Shown here in pieces: positions 47,125 through 56,303 of a DNA stretch of 64,000 bases. Both the position numbers and the translations under genes were made by a program. The stretch is taken from positions 1 through 64,000 of the forward strand of contig MGRJ01000004.1 in NCBI GenBank assembly GCA_001798135.1, in the 5' to 3' direction. Numbering within the stretch: position 1 is the stretch's first letter; every line of letters begins with the position of its first letter. The notes under the pieces were generated by a model. It had not been told where the DNA came from, did not search any database, and saw nothing but the letters and a program-made list of their open reading frames with translations. This DNA comes from Deltaproteobacteria bacterium RIFCSPHIGHO2_02_FULL_40_28. Its GTDB lineage: Bacteria; UBA10199; 2-12-FULL-40-28.

Positions 47125-48384
47125 TCAAACAAAATCTGGGATTTTTTCTCCCCGAATGAGGTCCTCCATTTTTTCGCGTTCACGAATTAAAGCATATTGA
47201 TTTCCAGAAACTAAAACTTCTGCTGCTTTTGGTCTTGAGTTGTAAGTTGATGACATCGAAAACCCATAAGCCCCGGCACTATTAAAGGCCATCAATTCAC
47301 CAGACTCAAAAATGGGAATCACGCGATCCTTGGCTAAAAAATCACCTGTTTCACAAATAGGTCCTACAACATCGGCTTTTATTTCTTTTCTACCTTCATT
47401 TGTTTTAACGGGCACAATACCATGATAAGCATCGTAGAGTGCAGGACGCATTAAATCGTTGGAAGCAGCATCTACAATCACAAAAGATTTGCTGTCTCGC
47501 TCTTTGTTGTACAAAACCTGGCTTACCAAAATAGCCGTATTGCCAACCAAAAAACGCCCTGGTTCAAAAATAAGTTTGAGATCACAATGTTTCAATTCGC
47601 CAAGGAGAGCTTGCGCATATTGCTGAGGGTGAGGTGGTTTTTCATTATGATAAGTAATCCCAAGCCCTCCACCTAAATCCAGGTATTTAAGTTTAATTCC
47701 TTTTTTGGTGATAACCTCCACCAAACTTAAAATCTTGCGTAAGGCTTCTACAAAGGGTTCTACGGTAGTTAATTGAGAACCAATATGGCAGGCTATTCCT
47801 ACAATTTCTAAATGACTCATCTTAACCATTTGTTCATAGAGAGCTGCTGTTTTTTCATGGCTAATTCCAAATTTGCTTTCTTTTAATCCCGTTGAAATGT
47901 AAGCATGAGTTTGAGGATCTACATCAGGATTTACTCGTAAGGCCACAGGAGCTTTTTTATCTAAACTTTTAGCTACTTCGTTTAAGGTGTTCATCTCTGC
48001 AATAGATTCAACATTAAATTGTAGAATTCCGGCATTTAAAGCTTGTTTCATTTCTTCACGAGACTTCCCCACGCCTGAAAAAACAATGCGTTTTGGTGCA
48101 CACCCTGCTTTTAAAGCCCTAAAAAGTTCTCCTCCGGTAACAACATCAATGCCACCACCTAGGTTGACAAAGGTTTTAAGAATGGATCCATTTGAATTAG
48201 CTTTCATGGAAAAACAAATCAGGTGATCATGCTCTTTAAAGGCCGTATCAAAAAGTTGGAATTGATTTTTTAAAGCCCCATGGCTGTAAACATAGAGGGG
48301 TGTTCCAAACTCATGAGCTAGTTTTGGGATGTTTACATCTTCGCAATGAAGAATTTGATTTTTGTAGTTAAAAAATGTGTTCAT
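47125..48384 (-). CDS. lysA: Diaminopimelate decarboxylase
   Basis: LysA, a PLP enzyme, makes lysine from meso-diaminopimelate. It has TPLYVYSHGAL, then the PLP lysine in FSMKANSN, the HIGSQ segment, the LGGGLGI phosphate-binding loop, EPGRFLVG and the C-terminal CETGDFLAKD (substrate cysteine). 419 residues is the usual length. The order argH-lysA-dapF-dapA-dapB is common in Deltaproteobacteria. Confidence 0.95.
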   Translation of the reverse strand: MNTFFNYKNQILHCEDVNIPKLAHEFGTPLYVYSHGALKNQFQLFDTAFKEHDHLICFSMKANSNGSILKTFVNLGGGIDVVTGGELFRALKAGCAPKRIVFSGVGKSREEMKQALNAGILQFNVESIAEMNTLNEVAKSLDKKAPVALRVNPDVDPQTHAYISTGLKESKFGISHEKTAALYEQMVKMSHLEIVGIACHIGSQLTTVEPFVEALRKILSLVEVITKKGIKLKYLDLGGGLGITYHNEKPPHPQQYAQALLGELKHCDLKLIFEPGRFLVGNTAILVSQVLYNKERDSKSFVIVDAASNDLMRPALYDAYHGIVPVKTNEGRKEIKADVVGPICETGDFLAKDRVIPIFESGELMAFNSAGAYGFSMSSTYNSRPKAAEVLVSGNQYALIREREKMEDLIRGEKIPDFV

Positions 48385-48423
48385 GCTGTACGCTCAGGGT
48401 CGCCCGCGGTGTCAGTTTAGCAA

Positions 48424-49818
48424 TTATTTTTTCATTCCAAGAATTTTTTTGGCACGTTGGATTTCTTTTTTAACACAGGTAGCTGCAGTGCCACCAATGC
48501 CTTTTCTTCGATTGATGGAATTATACACATTAAGCCAATGTTTCACATCTTCACTAAACTGAGATGAAAATTCCTTTAACTTTTTAAGTGGAAGATTTTC
48601 CAGAGTGGTTTTATTTTCCAAACAATACCGAATGATCGTTCCTACAATTTCATGAGCTTCCCGAAATGCAATTTTTTTACCCACTAAATAATCAGCCAAA
48701 TCTGTGGCTAAAACAAAACCTTCTTCATTGGCTTTTTTTGTTTTTTCAGCATTAAAACTTAAGCCACTGACAAGCCTTTCCAAAATTTCTAGTATATCTA
48801 AAATGGTGTCTACGGAATCAAAAAGAGCTTCTTTGTCTTCTTGTAAATCTTTATTGTAAGCCAACGGGAGCCCTTTGATTACAGTTAATAGGCTGATGAG
48901 ATGCCCATAAACTCGTCCTGTTTTTCCCCGAATCAGTTCTGGAACATCAGGATTAATTTTTTGCGGCATCATGGACGAACCGGTGCAAAAATCTTCGGGG
49001 AGTTTTATAAATTGAAATTCTTGGCTACACCATAAAACAAGTTCTTCGGCAAATCTCGAAAGATGGGCAATAAGGAGGGCATTATTAAAAAGAATTTCTG
49101 CTACAAAATCCCGATCCGAAACAGCATCTAAACTGTTGTGAGTAACCCCGTTAAGTTCCAATTTTTTGGCAACAAATTCTCGATCTAAATCAAAGGTTGA
49201 TCCTGCCAAGGCTCCCGATCCAAGAGGTGAAACAGCCAGCCTTTTACCTGTTTGCGTAAATCGTTCAAAATCCCTTGTTAGCATTTCAAAATAAGCCATG
49301 AGATGGTGTGCAGCTAAAATAGGTTGGGCTCTTTGCAAATGAGTATAGCCGGGCATCACTACATTTAGATTATTTTCTGCTGTACTCACCAGGGCTTTTT
49401 GCACAGAAGAAATTTGATTTAAAATTTCCCAAATTTTTTTTCTGCAATAAAGCCTTAAATCAAGTGCTACTTGATCGTTACGGCTTCTGCCTGTGTGCAA
49501 TTTTTTTCCAACATTCCCAATTTTGTTTACAAGCAGGGTCTCAATTGCCATGTGGATATCTTCCAGGGTGTCATCTAAAACTACTTTCCCAAGCTTAAAT
49601 TCTTTTTTAATTTCACTTAAACCCCTGAAAATTTCTTCCCATTCACTTTCAGTGAGCACACCGATTTTTTGAAGCATTTCTGCATGGGCTAGTGAGCCTT
49701 CAATATCTTCTGCAAAGAGTCTTTGATCAAATGAAAGAGAGGCATTAAAACGCTCCAACAAGGGATCACTTGTTTTTTCAAATCGACCACTCCAAGATTT
49801 TTTATGAGGAAGTTTCAT
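48424..49818 (-). CDS. argH: Argininosuccinate lyase
   Basis: ArgH splits argininosuccinate into arginine and fumarate. The fumarase-superfamily signature GSSMMPQKINPD is present, with the N-terminal SWSGRFEK and the HTGRSRNDQVALD segment. 464 residues is normal. First gene of the lysine cluster; it is divergent from the JAMM-like gene, so the 226 bases between them hold two promoters. Confidence 0.95.
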   Translation of the reverse strand: MKLPHKKSWSGRFEKTSDPLLERFNASLSFDQRLFAEDIEGSLAHAEMLQKIGVLTESEWEEIFRGLSEIKKEFKLGKVVLDDTLEDIHMAIETLLVNKIGNVGKKLHTGRSRNDQVALDLRLYCRKKIWEILNQISSVQKALVSTAENNLNVVMPGYTHLQRAQPILAAHHLMAYFEMLTRDFERFTQTGKRLAVSPLGSGALAGSTFDLDREFVAKKLELNGVTHNSLDAVSDRDFVAEILFNNALLIAHLSRFAEELVLWCSQEFQFIKLPEDFCTGSSMMPQKINPDVPELIRGKTGRVYGHLISLLTVIKGLPLAYNKDLQEDKEALFDSVDTILDILEILERLVSGLSFNAEKTKKANEEGFVLATDLADYLVGKKIAFREAHEIVGTIIRYCLENKTTLENLPLKKLKEFSSQFSEDVKHWLNVYNSINRRKGIGGTAATCVKKEIQRAKKILGMKK

Positions 49819-49988
49819 AGGTTAGAATTATCAGGGAGATCCCTAATTGTCAATTTAGGGGGAAGGTTAGTTGGGCAAAAGATTCCTCTAGAGTCAAGCC
49901 CCTGACATAAGGAAAAAAATGCCTAGTCCAAATATAATGTAAATATATGATTTTATTATATTTTTTTTAATGATTCTTTGGCCTTTTA

Positions 49989-50004
49989 TGGTCTCATCTT
50001 TGCA
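49989..50004 (+). promoter_or_regulatory. Sigma-54-like promoter of the JAMM-like gene
   Basis: TGGTCT-N5-TTGCA, the same core as at 27851-27866, with the right GG to GC spacing. It lies 41 bases before the ATG. No clear IHF-like site is seen at the usual distance, but the upstream sequence is very AT-rich (49931-49970). A ribosome site (AAGGAAATAAGC) precedes the ATG. Confidence 0.5.
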
Positions 50005-50044
50005 AAATAAAAAAACGTTGGGTAGGGTATTAAGGAAATAAGCG

Positions 50045-51286
50045 ATGTCTGGTTTTTCAATTCAAGCCATTTTAAGCAAATTATCGGAAAAAACTTGGGA
50101 AGGGAGTTTTGATCCCATCCAGGATTTTTTATTGCATGCAGCCAATATCAATGGAGATCCAATTTTATCAGATGTTGAATGGAGAAGGGCTACCGAGGAA
50201 GGTGGTGCTTTTTTAGCACAGTTAACTGATCAAGATAAAAATACAATGCTTGCTCATTTAACCACTCTTTTTAGGCAAGTAGACGGGGCTGATTTGGGAA
50301 AAAAACAATATGTAGCAACCTTTGGTTCGGTACCCAGTGGCGATGGATTTATTCACTGGTTTTTAATTCGGGATGATTTTCGAAATGAAGAAACCCTGTA
50401 TGCCTGTGATGACCACGGAAGACGAGTTGAAGTAACAGATCGTATTCAAGAAAGAGCTTATTTGGCTAATGCCATTAAAGAATCGGGTCAATCTGAGTGG
50501 CAACATATTTTTTCACTTTTTGAAATGGGTGATCGTTATTGTTTAGTAGGCCCAGATGGTGATGTTGATTCTGCTATTGCCAGTGGACAAACTTTGATGA
50601 GTCGTATTGCTAATACTAATTTTCCCTACGAAGTTTCTTTGGCCTTAGTAAAAGAAGAAACAGGTTGGCTTCCCTATCTTTATTTGGGAGTTGCTACCAG
50701 CGTATCTATGGAGAAAGAACGTCCTGTGGTTGTTTTGGCTCACACTCATCCTCTCAATGATGAAATTGGTGAAGAAGATGGTCATCGTAATTCAGCTAAT
50801 TTTAGGCCTTCAATTCCCGATATCAATACTTTTGTAAGCCAAGCAGAACTGATTGAAAGACAAATTACTGCGGGCGAGCTTCCTTCTGCAGTTGCAATTC
50901 CTGGGTTTCGTTCTAGCCGGGGTGTTTACCAAACAGCCATTTTGTCAACTAAAGGCGGGAGTGTGATTACTTTAGAAAGACAACCAGATAATCAATTTCG
51001 AGTGCATCTTATTTTTGCTAGTTCTAACGGATATTATTATTCTGCAGATGAAATGAGAAATCTTTTAGCCAGACAAATTTCGGGGAGTTCTAGAAAAGTT
51101 GGAGTTGATATTGATGCTATTAGAATTCAAGAGATGAATATAGAAGAATTTAGAGCACAAACAAGTTTTAACTTAGATCAACAAGTTAAAGATGATAAAA
51201 TAATTGATTTATCCCCTCATATTCCACCAGAATATGTGATGGATGATGAAGCCTGGTATGCTGCTGGTCTTCCCCTGCCGACGTAG
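50045..51286 (+). CDS. Unknown protein with JAMM/MPN-like motif, 413 residues
   Basis: No signal peptide. The notable part is about residues 225-260: VVVLAHTHP with H233 and H235, then RPSIPD with S256 and D259. This is the H.H.P...S..D order of JAMM (JAB1/MPN) zinc isopeptidases and proteases, with an upstream glutamate candidate near residue 225, but the gap between the histidines and Ser-Asp is 20 residues, longer than the usual seven. The N-terminal part (1-220) and the C-terminal 130 residues are unknown. Being under a sigma-54-like promoter, it could be part of the same regulon as the giant protein. Function as ubiquitin-like or peptide-cleaving enzyme is conjecture. Confidence 0.6.
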   Translation: MSGFSIQAILSKLSEKTWEGSFDPIQDFLLHAANINGDPILSDVEWRRATEEGGAFLAQLTDQDKNTMLAHLTTLFRQVDGADLGKKQYVATFGSVPSGDGFIHWFLIRDDFRNEETLYACDDHGRRVEVTDRIQERAYLANAIKESGQSEWQHIFSLFEMGDRYCLVGPDGDVDSAIASGQTLMSRIANTNFPYEVSLALVKEETGWLPYLYLGVATSVSMEKERPVVVLAHTHPLNDEIGEEDGHRNSANFRPSIPDINTFVSQAELIERQITAGELPSAVAIPGFRSSRGVYQTAILSTKGGSVITLERQPDNQFRVHLIFASSNGYYYSADEMRNLLARQISGSSRKVGVDIDAIRIQEMNIEEFRAQTSFNLDQQVKDDKIIDLSPHIPPEYVMDDEAWYAAGLPLPT

Positions 51287-51289
51287 GGG

Positions 51290-52312
51290 TTACAGAAATT
51301 TTTTAGAAAAAACACCAAAACGTAAGCCACGATCACTAATGATTACTTCGTTTTTTCCAAAATAACGAAGAATTTCATTTAGTAAAAGTCCTCCTGCTAA
51401 AATAACATCTGCTCTTAGAGGTTCTAAACCAGGAAGTTTTTGTCTTTCATGCAAAGACATTTTAGCTAAACGAGTTACTAAGTTTTCTAAATTGGATTTA
51501 GTAAGTTTATAACCATGTACTTTTTGTGGATTGTAAGAAGCAAGTTGTTGGTCAAGAGCTGCTAGGGTGGTTGCTGTACCAGCGGTTGCCACCATGACAT
51601 AATTTTTAAAATCACGATGAGGATAAAAATCATCCAGCTCATCTGAGAGGCCATTACGAATAATAACCAGCAGTCTTTTAAATTCGTCATCGCTAATGGG
51701 ATCGGATCTTACATGTTGTTCTGTAAGGCGTACAGAACCTAGGGCCAGGCTTATCAAATTTTCAGGAATGAAATTTTTAGAATTTAAAGGACCTGTAATA
51801 ATTTCTGTAGAGCCACCTCCAATATCAACAACAAGTAGCTTTTCGGACAAATTTCCAAAATCGGTGTGAGCAGCAGAAAAAACATATTCGGCTTCTTCAT
51901 CACCTGTAATCACCTGAATTTTAAGACCAAGTTTTTCTTCTGCCTTTGCTAAAAAAACCTCGGTATTGGCTGCGGTGCGAAAAGAAGCAGTTCCCACAGC
52001 GACTATTTTTTTAATTTTATATTTCTCACAAGTTTGTTTGTAACGAGCTAAAATATCAAGAGTACGATTCATGGCTGGGGATTGAAAAAAATGATGTTCG
52101 GTTAGCCCTTCTCCCAGGCGGGTAATAATAGCTTCATCATGGAGAACCTTAATTTTTGTTTTAAGAGCTTTTCCAATCAGGAGAATTACTGTGTTTGTAC
52201 CGATATCGATAACAGCATGTGCGTTGAGCTTTGTAGTGTTTGATGAAGCAGATTTTTTTTGATGAGACTTTTTTAATTTTTTAGAAAACATTTTTATAAG
52301 CGTGGACTCCAA
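51290..52312 (-). CDS. Ppx/GppA-type phosphatase
   Basis: Exopolyphosphatase or guanosine pentaphosphatase-like, ASKHA fold. The phosphate-binding motifs are VIDIGTNTVILLI and VVDIGGGSTEI; AVGTASFRTA and VATAGTATTLAAL fit too. About 340 residues, so without the C-terminal HD-like domain of longer Ppx. The start at 52312 overlaps tolB by 19 bases; an ATG at 52291 just after the tolB stop is equally plausible. It takes the place after tolB where pal is usually found. Confidence 0.88.
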   Translation of the reverse strand: MESTLIKMFSKKLKKSHQKKSASSNTTKLNAHAVIDIGTNTVILLIGKALKTKIKVLHDEAIITRLGEGLTEHHFFQSPAMNRTLDILARYKQTCEKYKIKKIVAVGTASFRTAANTEVFLAKAEEKLGLKIQVITGDEEAEYVFSAAHTDFGNLSEKLLVVDIGGGSTEIITGPLNSKNFIPENLISLALGSVRLTEQHVRSDPISDDEFKRLLVIIRNGLSDELDDFYPHRDFKNYVMVATAGTATTLAALDQQLASYNPQKVHGYKLTKSNLENLVTRLAKMSLHERQKLPGLEPLRADVILAGGLLLNEILRYFGKNEVIISDRGLRFGVFSKKFL

Positions 52313-53568
52313 TCTGGATTAATACAACCCCCTGTATTTGGAATCAAACTTTGGCTATTCCCATCAGCTAACATCATGTAAATACCAGTACCAGCTCTCG
52401 CAGATGAAAATACAATGTAACGGCTATCGGGTGCCCATGAAGGAGATTCATTATTTCCTTCATCACGGGTTATTCTTTGAATCATGGAACCATCAGCATT
52501 CATCATAAACACATCAAAGGCCCCGCGATCGCGCGAAGTAAAAACAATTTTTTTGCCATCAGGAGACCAATCGGGTTGGTCGTTTTGATAGCCCGTATAG
52601 GTTAAACGTGTTGTGCTGCTTCCATCTGCTGCAGAGGAAAAAAGATGGAGGTTTCCAGCTCTCTCTGATGCAAACACTAAACGACCTCCATCCGGGGACC
52701 AGGCAGGAGACACATCAATGTTAGCTATACTGGTGATCCGATTGATGAGCCGCCCATTTTTAGTCATGAGGTAGAGTTCGGTATCTCCTGATCTTGAAGT
52801 AGCATAAGCAATGGTGTTCCCATCGGGTGAAAAAGCAGGAGTGATACTTGTCGATTTGCTGTTGGTTAATTGTTTCAATCCGCTCCCATCGGCACCAATA
52901 CTATAAATTTCTGGGTAGTATTTGAGAAACGATGTAAAAACAATTAAGCTCCCTTCGGGAGACCAATTGGGTGAAATATTATTAGCTTTTAAACGGGTCA
53001 CAGCTGTACGCTGGGTACCATCAACAGCAAAGGAATTAATTTGACGTAAATTTGATTTACCACAGGCCGTAGCAATTTTTGAGGTAAAGGGCCCCTTGGT
53101 ACCAGTTAAAGCTTCCATGAGGTCATCTACAAAGTGATGTACTACATCGGGGTAATCTTCTTTTTGCTTGAGAGAGTATTGTTTGCCCACCAACATTTGT
53201 TGGGTTTGAGTATCATAGAGTCTTATTTCGATGGTTGATTTACTTCCCGATTGATCAACAATGCCCTTTACTAAGGCCAGAGCTTCAATAGCTGTCCATT
53301 TAGAAAAATCAATCTCAGAAACACTGCTCGATTGATCTAAAAAAGCATGTTCATCAAGCACTTTAAATAAACCAGCCAGTTCTAAGTTTTTAATTACTAA
53401 TTTGGTGAGTTCTTTGGTGTAGGGGCTTTCTTTACCACTGGTTGTTAAAAATTCTGGCACAGCGATTGGAAACTTGCGCGTGGAAGCTTCTTCAATGAGA
53501 ATATAAATCTTGGCATGGGCAAAGAAGGGAATGAGAATCAAGAAAATCATCAAAAGGATTTTTTTCAT
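52294..53568 (-). CDS. tolB: Tol-Pal system beta-propeller protein TolB
   Basis: Periplasmic TolB, 424 residues. A signal peptide (MKKILLMIFLILIPFFAHA) is followed by the N-terminal alpha/beta domain and, from about residue 190, a propeller with repeated NISPNWSPEG / ITPAFSPDG / VSPAWSPDG blades. It links the inner-membrane Tol complex to the outer membrane. Overlaps tolA by four bases. Confidence 0.94.
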   Translation of the reverse strand: MKKILLMIFLILIPFFAHAKIYILIEEASTRKFPIAVPEFLTTSGKESPYTKELTKLVIKNLELAGLFKVLDEHAFLDQSSSVSEIDFSKWTAIEALALVKGIVDQSGSKSTIEIRLYDTQTQQMLVGKQYSLKQKEDYPDVVHHFVDDLMEALTGTKGPFTSKIATACGKSNLRQINSFAVDGTQRTAVTRLKANNISPNWSPEGSLIVFTSFLKYYPEIYSIGADGSGLKQLTNSKSTSITPAFSPDGNTIAYATSRSGDTELYLMTKNGRLINRITSIANIDVSPAWSPDGGRLVFASERAGNLHLFSSAADGSSTTRLTYTGYQNDQPDWSPDGKKIVFTSRDRGAFDVFMMNADGSMIQRITRDEGNNESPSWAPDSRYIVFSSARAGTGIYMMLADGNSQSLIPNTGGCINPDWSPRL

Positions 53569-54371
53569 AACATCGTTCCTACTACACTCCTCGGATTGAA
53601 TTCAATTAAAAATCCCTCTGAGATAGCTTCACCTCGAATTTCTTCAGGTGGAATTGGAAGTGGCGAGGCTTTTTGCACAGCTCTTATAGCTGACATATCA
53701 AAGGAAGTATCCCCAGAGGGGAGATCGATTTCAGTTGAAACCACATTGCCGCTAGAATCGATAATAACACTCAGGGCTGTTTTTAAGCTTTGTCCATCAC
53801 TTGTAGCCTTAGGAGTTGTAATCCATTCCTCATTAATTTTTTTCTTGATAGCTTCGTAGTAAGCAATAAGTACGGGGTTAGTTTCTGTATTTTGTTCATT
53901 TAAAGTTCCATACGGAGATTGACCCTCTCCTTCTTTTTCAATTTGAGCTGCTTCAATATCCACTTGGCGTCTTTGTAATTGCTCAGACACCTTGGCTAGA
54001 GCATTTTCGATTGTTTGGTCTTGTTCTGTTTTTTTGAAATTAACGCCGCCCGTGGGTGAAGTTTTTTGGTTGGTTTCCTGTGGCTGTGTTTTTTTGGTCG
54101 CTTGTACCGATTTTTTATTTTGCCCTTTTTTGTCTTTAGATATTTCTTTTAAAGCTTGTTTTTGTTCGCGGATAGTGGATTCAGGTAAACCCTTAGATTT
54201 TTTATAAGAGTAAGGGGAATTTCCCATCCCCTTAGAAAGTCGCATCCAAGTAATTTTTTCTTTGTGAGGAAAGTGGAGATGAAACAATTTAGGATTTAAA
54301 AACATGATGAGCACGATAGAAAAGTGAACTAAGGCCGAGTAAAGGAGTAATTTTTTAAGCTGGTAAGGCAT
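53565..54371 (-). CDS. tolA: TolA/TonB-type energy transducer
   Basis: A 268-residue protein with one N-terminal membrane segment (about residues 8-25), a long charged helix-rich middle with many Lys, Gln and Glu, and a C-terminal TolA/TonB domain (about 180-255; YYEAIKKKINEEW and VIIDSSGNVVSTEI). It spans the periplasm between TolQR and TolB. Its place between tolR and tolB supports TolA over TonB. Confidence 0.88.
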   Translation of the reverse strand: MPYQLKKLLLYSALVHFSIVLIMFLNPKLFHLHFPHKEKITWMRLSKGMGNSPYSYKKSKGLPESTIREQKQALKEISKDKKGQNKKSVQATKKTQPQETNQKTSPTGGVNFKKTEQDQTIENALAKVSEQLQRRQVDIEAAQIEKEGEGQSPYGTLNEQNTETNPVLIAYYEAIKKKINEEWITTPKATSDGQSLKTALSVIIDSSGNVVSTEIDLPSGDTSFDMSAIRAVQKASPLPIPPEEIRGEAISEGFLIEFNPRSVVGTML

Positions 54372-54376
54372 GAACC

Positions 54377-54802
54377 CTATTTTTTGGCGTTGTTTTCGGG
54401 TTGAGTAATCATTCCCATTCTTTCAACACCCGCTTTTTGACAAATAGCCATGATTTCCATCATAAAGCCATAACGGATGTCTTTGTCGGCTCTGATGTAG
54501 AGTTCTTTTTTTTCTTTGTTTTCAAAAATAGCCTGTAATTTTTCTTCAAGAGTCTGGGTGGTATAGGCTGTTTTTTTGTCATCACCGATATAAACGGTAC
54601 CATCATTTCTAACCGAAAGAACAAAATCTTCCTTGGTTGATTCAACGGCTGAGGCATTGACTTCAGGAAGATCGATATCAATTCCTTGTTGCAGCATGGG
54701 AGCTGCAACCATGAAAATAATAAGAAGCACCAAAATTACATCTACGAACGGGATAATGTTAATCTCAGAAATGGCTTCGCCATGTTTAGTTTTTGCCCTC
54801 AT
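54377..54802 (-). CDS. tolR: TolR (ExbD/TolR family)
   Basis: A 141-residue protein with INIIPFVDVILVLLIIFM, where the conserved Asp in the membrane segment drives proton-dependent motion. The periplasmic C-terminal domain follows. It overlaps tolQ by four bases. Confidence 0.94.
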   Translation of the reverse strand: MRAKTKHGEAISEINIIPFVDVILVLLIIFMVAAPMLQQGIDIDLPEVNASAVESTKEDFVLSVRNDGTVYIGDDKKTAYTTQTLEEKLQAIFENKEKKELYIRADKDIRYGFMMEIMAICQKAGVERMGMITQPENNAKK

Positions 54803-55500
54803 GATCCTGCTTCTCCCTCGAGGCGAATTTTTAATTCGCTTACAAATAAATCTACCATTTTAGCGATGGTTTTTATTTTGCTTGCAAAAAAGTTATAGGC
54901 CATCACAGCGGGAATGGCAGCAAAAAGCCCTACTGCTGTTGCAATAAGGGCTTCCGAAATGTAGGGTCCAACGGTTGCCAGCGAGGAAGATCCTGCTTTT
55001 CCAATTGACCAAAAGGCTGTTAAAATTCCCCAAACAGTTCCTAACAATCCTATGAAGGGGGCCGTTGAGGCTGTAGTTGCTAAAAAAGCTGTGTATTGTT
55101 CCAGTTTGAATAATTCTTCTTCTTTAGCTTGATCTAATTTTTGGGAAAGCAGTTCACGTTTAATGGTAGAATTACCCATTTGTCCCTTTATTTTTCCTGC
55201 GTAATCCATTCCTGAAACAAACACTTCATAAAGAGGGCCCGAGCGATTATGATAGCTGGTAGAAAGACTATCTAAAGATTTACTTTGAGCAAAAGCTCCC
55301 CAAAAACTTTGTGCATCACTTAAGGCCTGTCTCACTTGTTTAAGTTTGAATAAAATAATGGCCCAAGAGGTAACCGAAAAGAAAATAAGGGTTAAAAGAA
55401 CAAGCTTAACTACTGGATCTGAATCCCATAAAAGGCCCAAAAGCCCTCGTTCACTCATGGTTTTTTCTGCAAGCACTTCTGCAATTAAGGCATAAAACAT
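54799..55500 (-). CDS. tolQ: TolQ (MotA/TolQ/ExbB proton channel)
   Basis: A 233-residue inner-membrane proton channel with three membrane segments and the family core (FLATTASTAPFIGLLGTVWG). I place the start at 55500 since AAAGGAGT lies upstream at a good distance; the longer frame to 55545 overlaps the sugar nucleotidyltransferase gene. It drives the Tol complex for outer-membrane invagination. Confidence 0.93.
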   Translation of the reverse strand: MFYALIAEVLAEKTMSERGLLGLLWDSDPVVKLVLLTLIFFSVTSWAIILFKLKQVRQALSDAQSFWGAFAQSKSLDSLSTSYHNRSGPLYEVFVSGMDYAGKIKGQMGNSTIKRELLSQKLDQAKEEELFKLEQYTAFLATTASTAPFIGLLGTVWGILTAFWSIGKAGSSSLATVGPYISEALIATAVGLFAAIPAVMAYNFFASKIKTIAKMVDLFVSELKIRLEGEAGS

Positions 55501-55538
55501 ACAACACTCCTTTTGATAAAAAGATGAAAAAATCAACA

Positions 55539-56303
55539 CTACCAATGAGTTTTGATAAAATCAATTTCCTTTTGATAGCTTAAAGCTTTGGGGTTTTTTT
55601 CAAGTTGGCGTTCGGTTTCATGAAGCCTATCGGGGGTTCCCAAATCACTCCAAAATCCTTCCTGCCAAAAGGCCATCAATTTTGCTTTTTGGTTTGTGAG
55701 GGGGATGTAGGTATCTCTTACAATACACAGCTCAGCATCTTTTGGTGTGGAAGTTAAAATACTTTGGTTAACCACATGCACTCCTGTAAAAAAAGCTTTG
55801 CGGGTTTCCTTCGATGCGGGGTTTAAAAAAGAAAGGATATGATTTTGGGCATCAATTTCCAATTGGCCAAAACTTTCATCTCCTTGATGATGAGGTTTTA
55901 CAGCCAGCGTGGCTTGTGATTTTAAATGATGATGATTTTCTAAAAGTTCAGGTAAATCAATATCTGTAATAATATCTCCATTAATAACTAGGAACGGATC
56001 TTCCAAAAGATGCAGAGCTTTTTTGAGGCCCCCTGCTGTTCCCAATATTTTTTCTTCAACAGAATAAGTAACTTCTATTCCAAATCTAGTGCCATCACCA
56101 ATGGCTTCCATGATTTGATTTCCCAAGTGATGCACATTAATTACCACATGGTTAAACTTGTGATGTTTTAAAAGGGCTAAAGTATATCCTAAAATGGGAA
56201 GCCCCAAAACTGGAATCAGGGGTTTTGGTATTTGTTGAGTGAGGGGATGGAGTCGTTTTCCAAAACCAGCAGCTAAAATCATGATGGGGAATTTTTTTTT
56301 CAT
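55539..56303 (-). CDS. murU: Sugar-1-phosphate nucleotidyltransferase, MurU-like
   Basis: A 254-residue nucleotidyltransferase: MILAAGFGKRLHPLTQQIPK, then GDIITDID (metal-binding Asp). Being short and paired with a phosphotransferase, it fits MurU, which makes UDP-MurNAc from MurNAc-1-phosphate in cell-wall recycling. Mannose-1-phosphate guanylyltransferase is an alternative. Overlaps the kinase gene by four bases. Confidence 0.82.
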   Translation of the reverse strand: MKKKFPIMILAAGFGKRLHPLTQQIPKPLIPVLGLPILGYTLALLKHHKFNHVVINVHHLGNQIMEAIGDGTRFGIEVTYSVEEKILGTAGGLKKALHLLEDPFLVINGDIITDIDLPELLENHHHLKSQATLAVKPHHQGDESFGQLEIDAQNHILSFLNPASKETRKAFFTGVHVVNQSILTSTPKDAELCIVRDTYIPLTNQKAKLMAFWQEGFWSDLGTPDRLHETERQLEKNPKALSYQKEIDFIKTHW

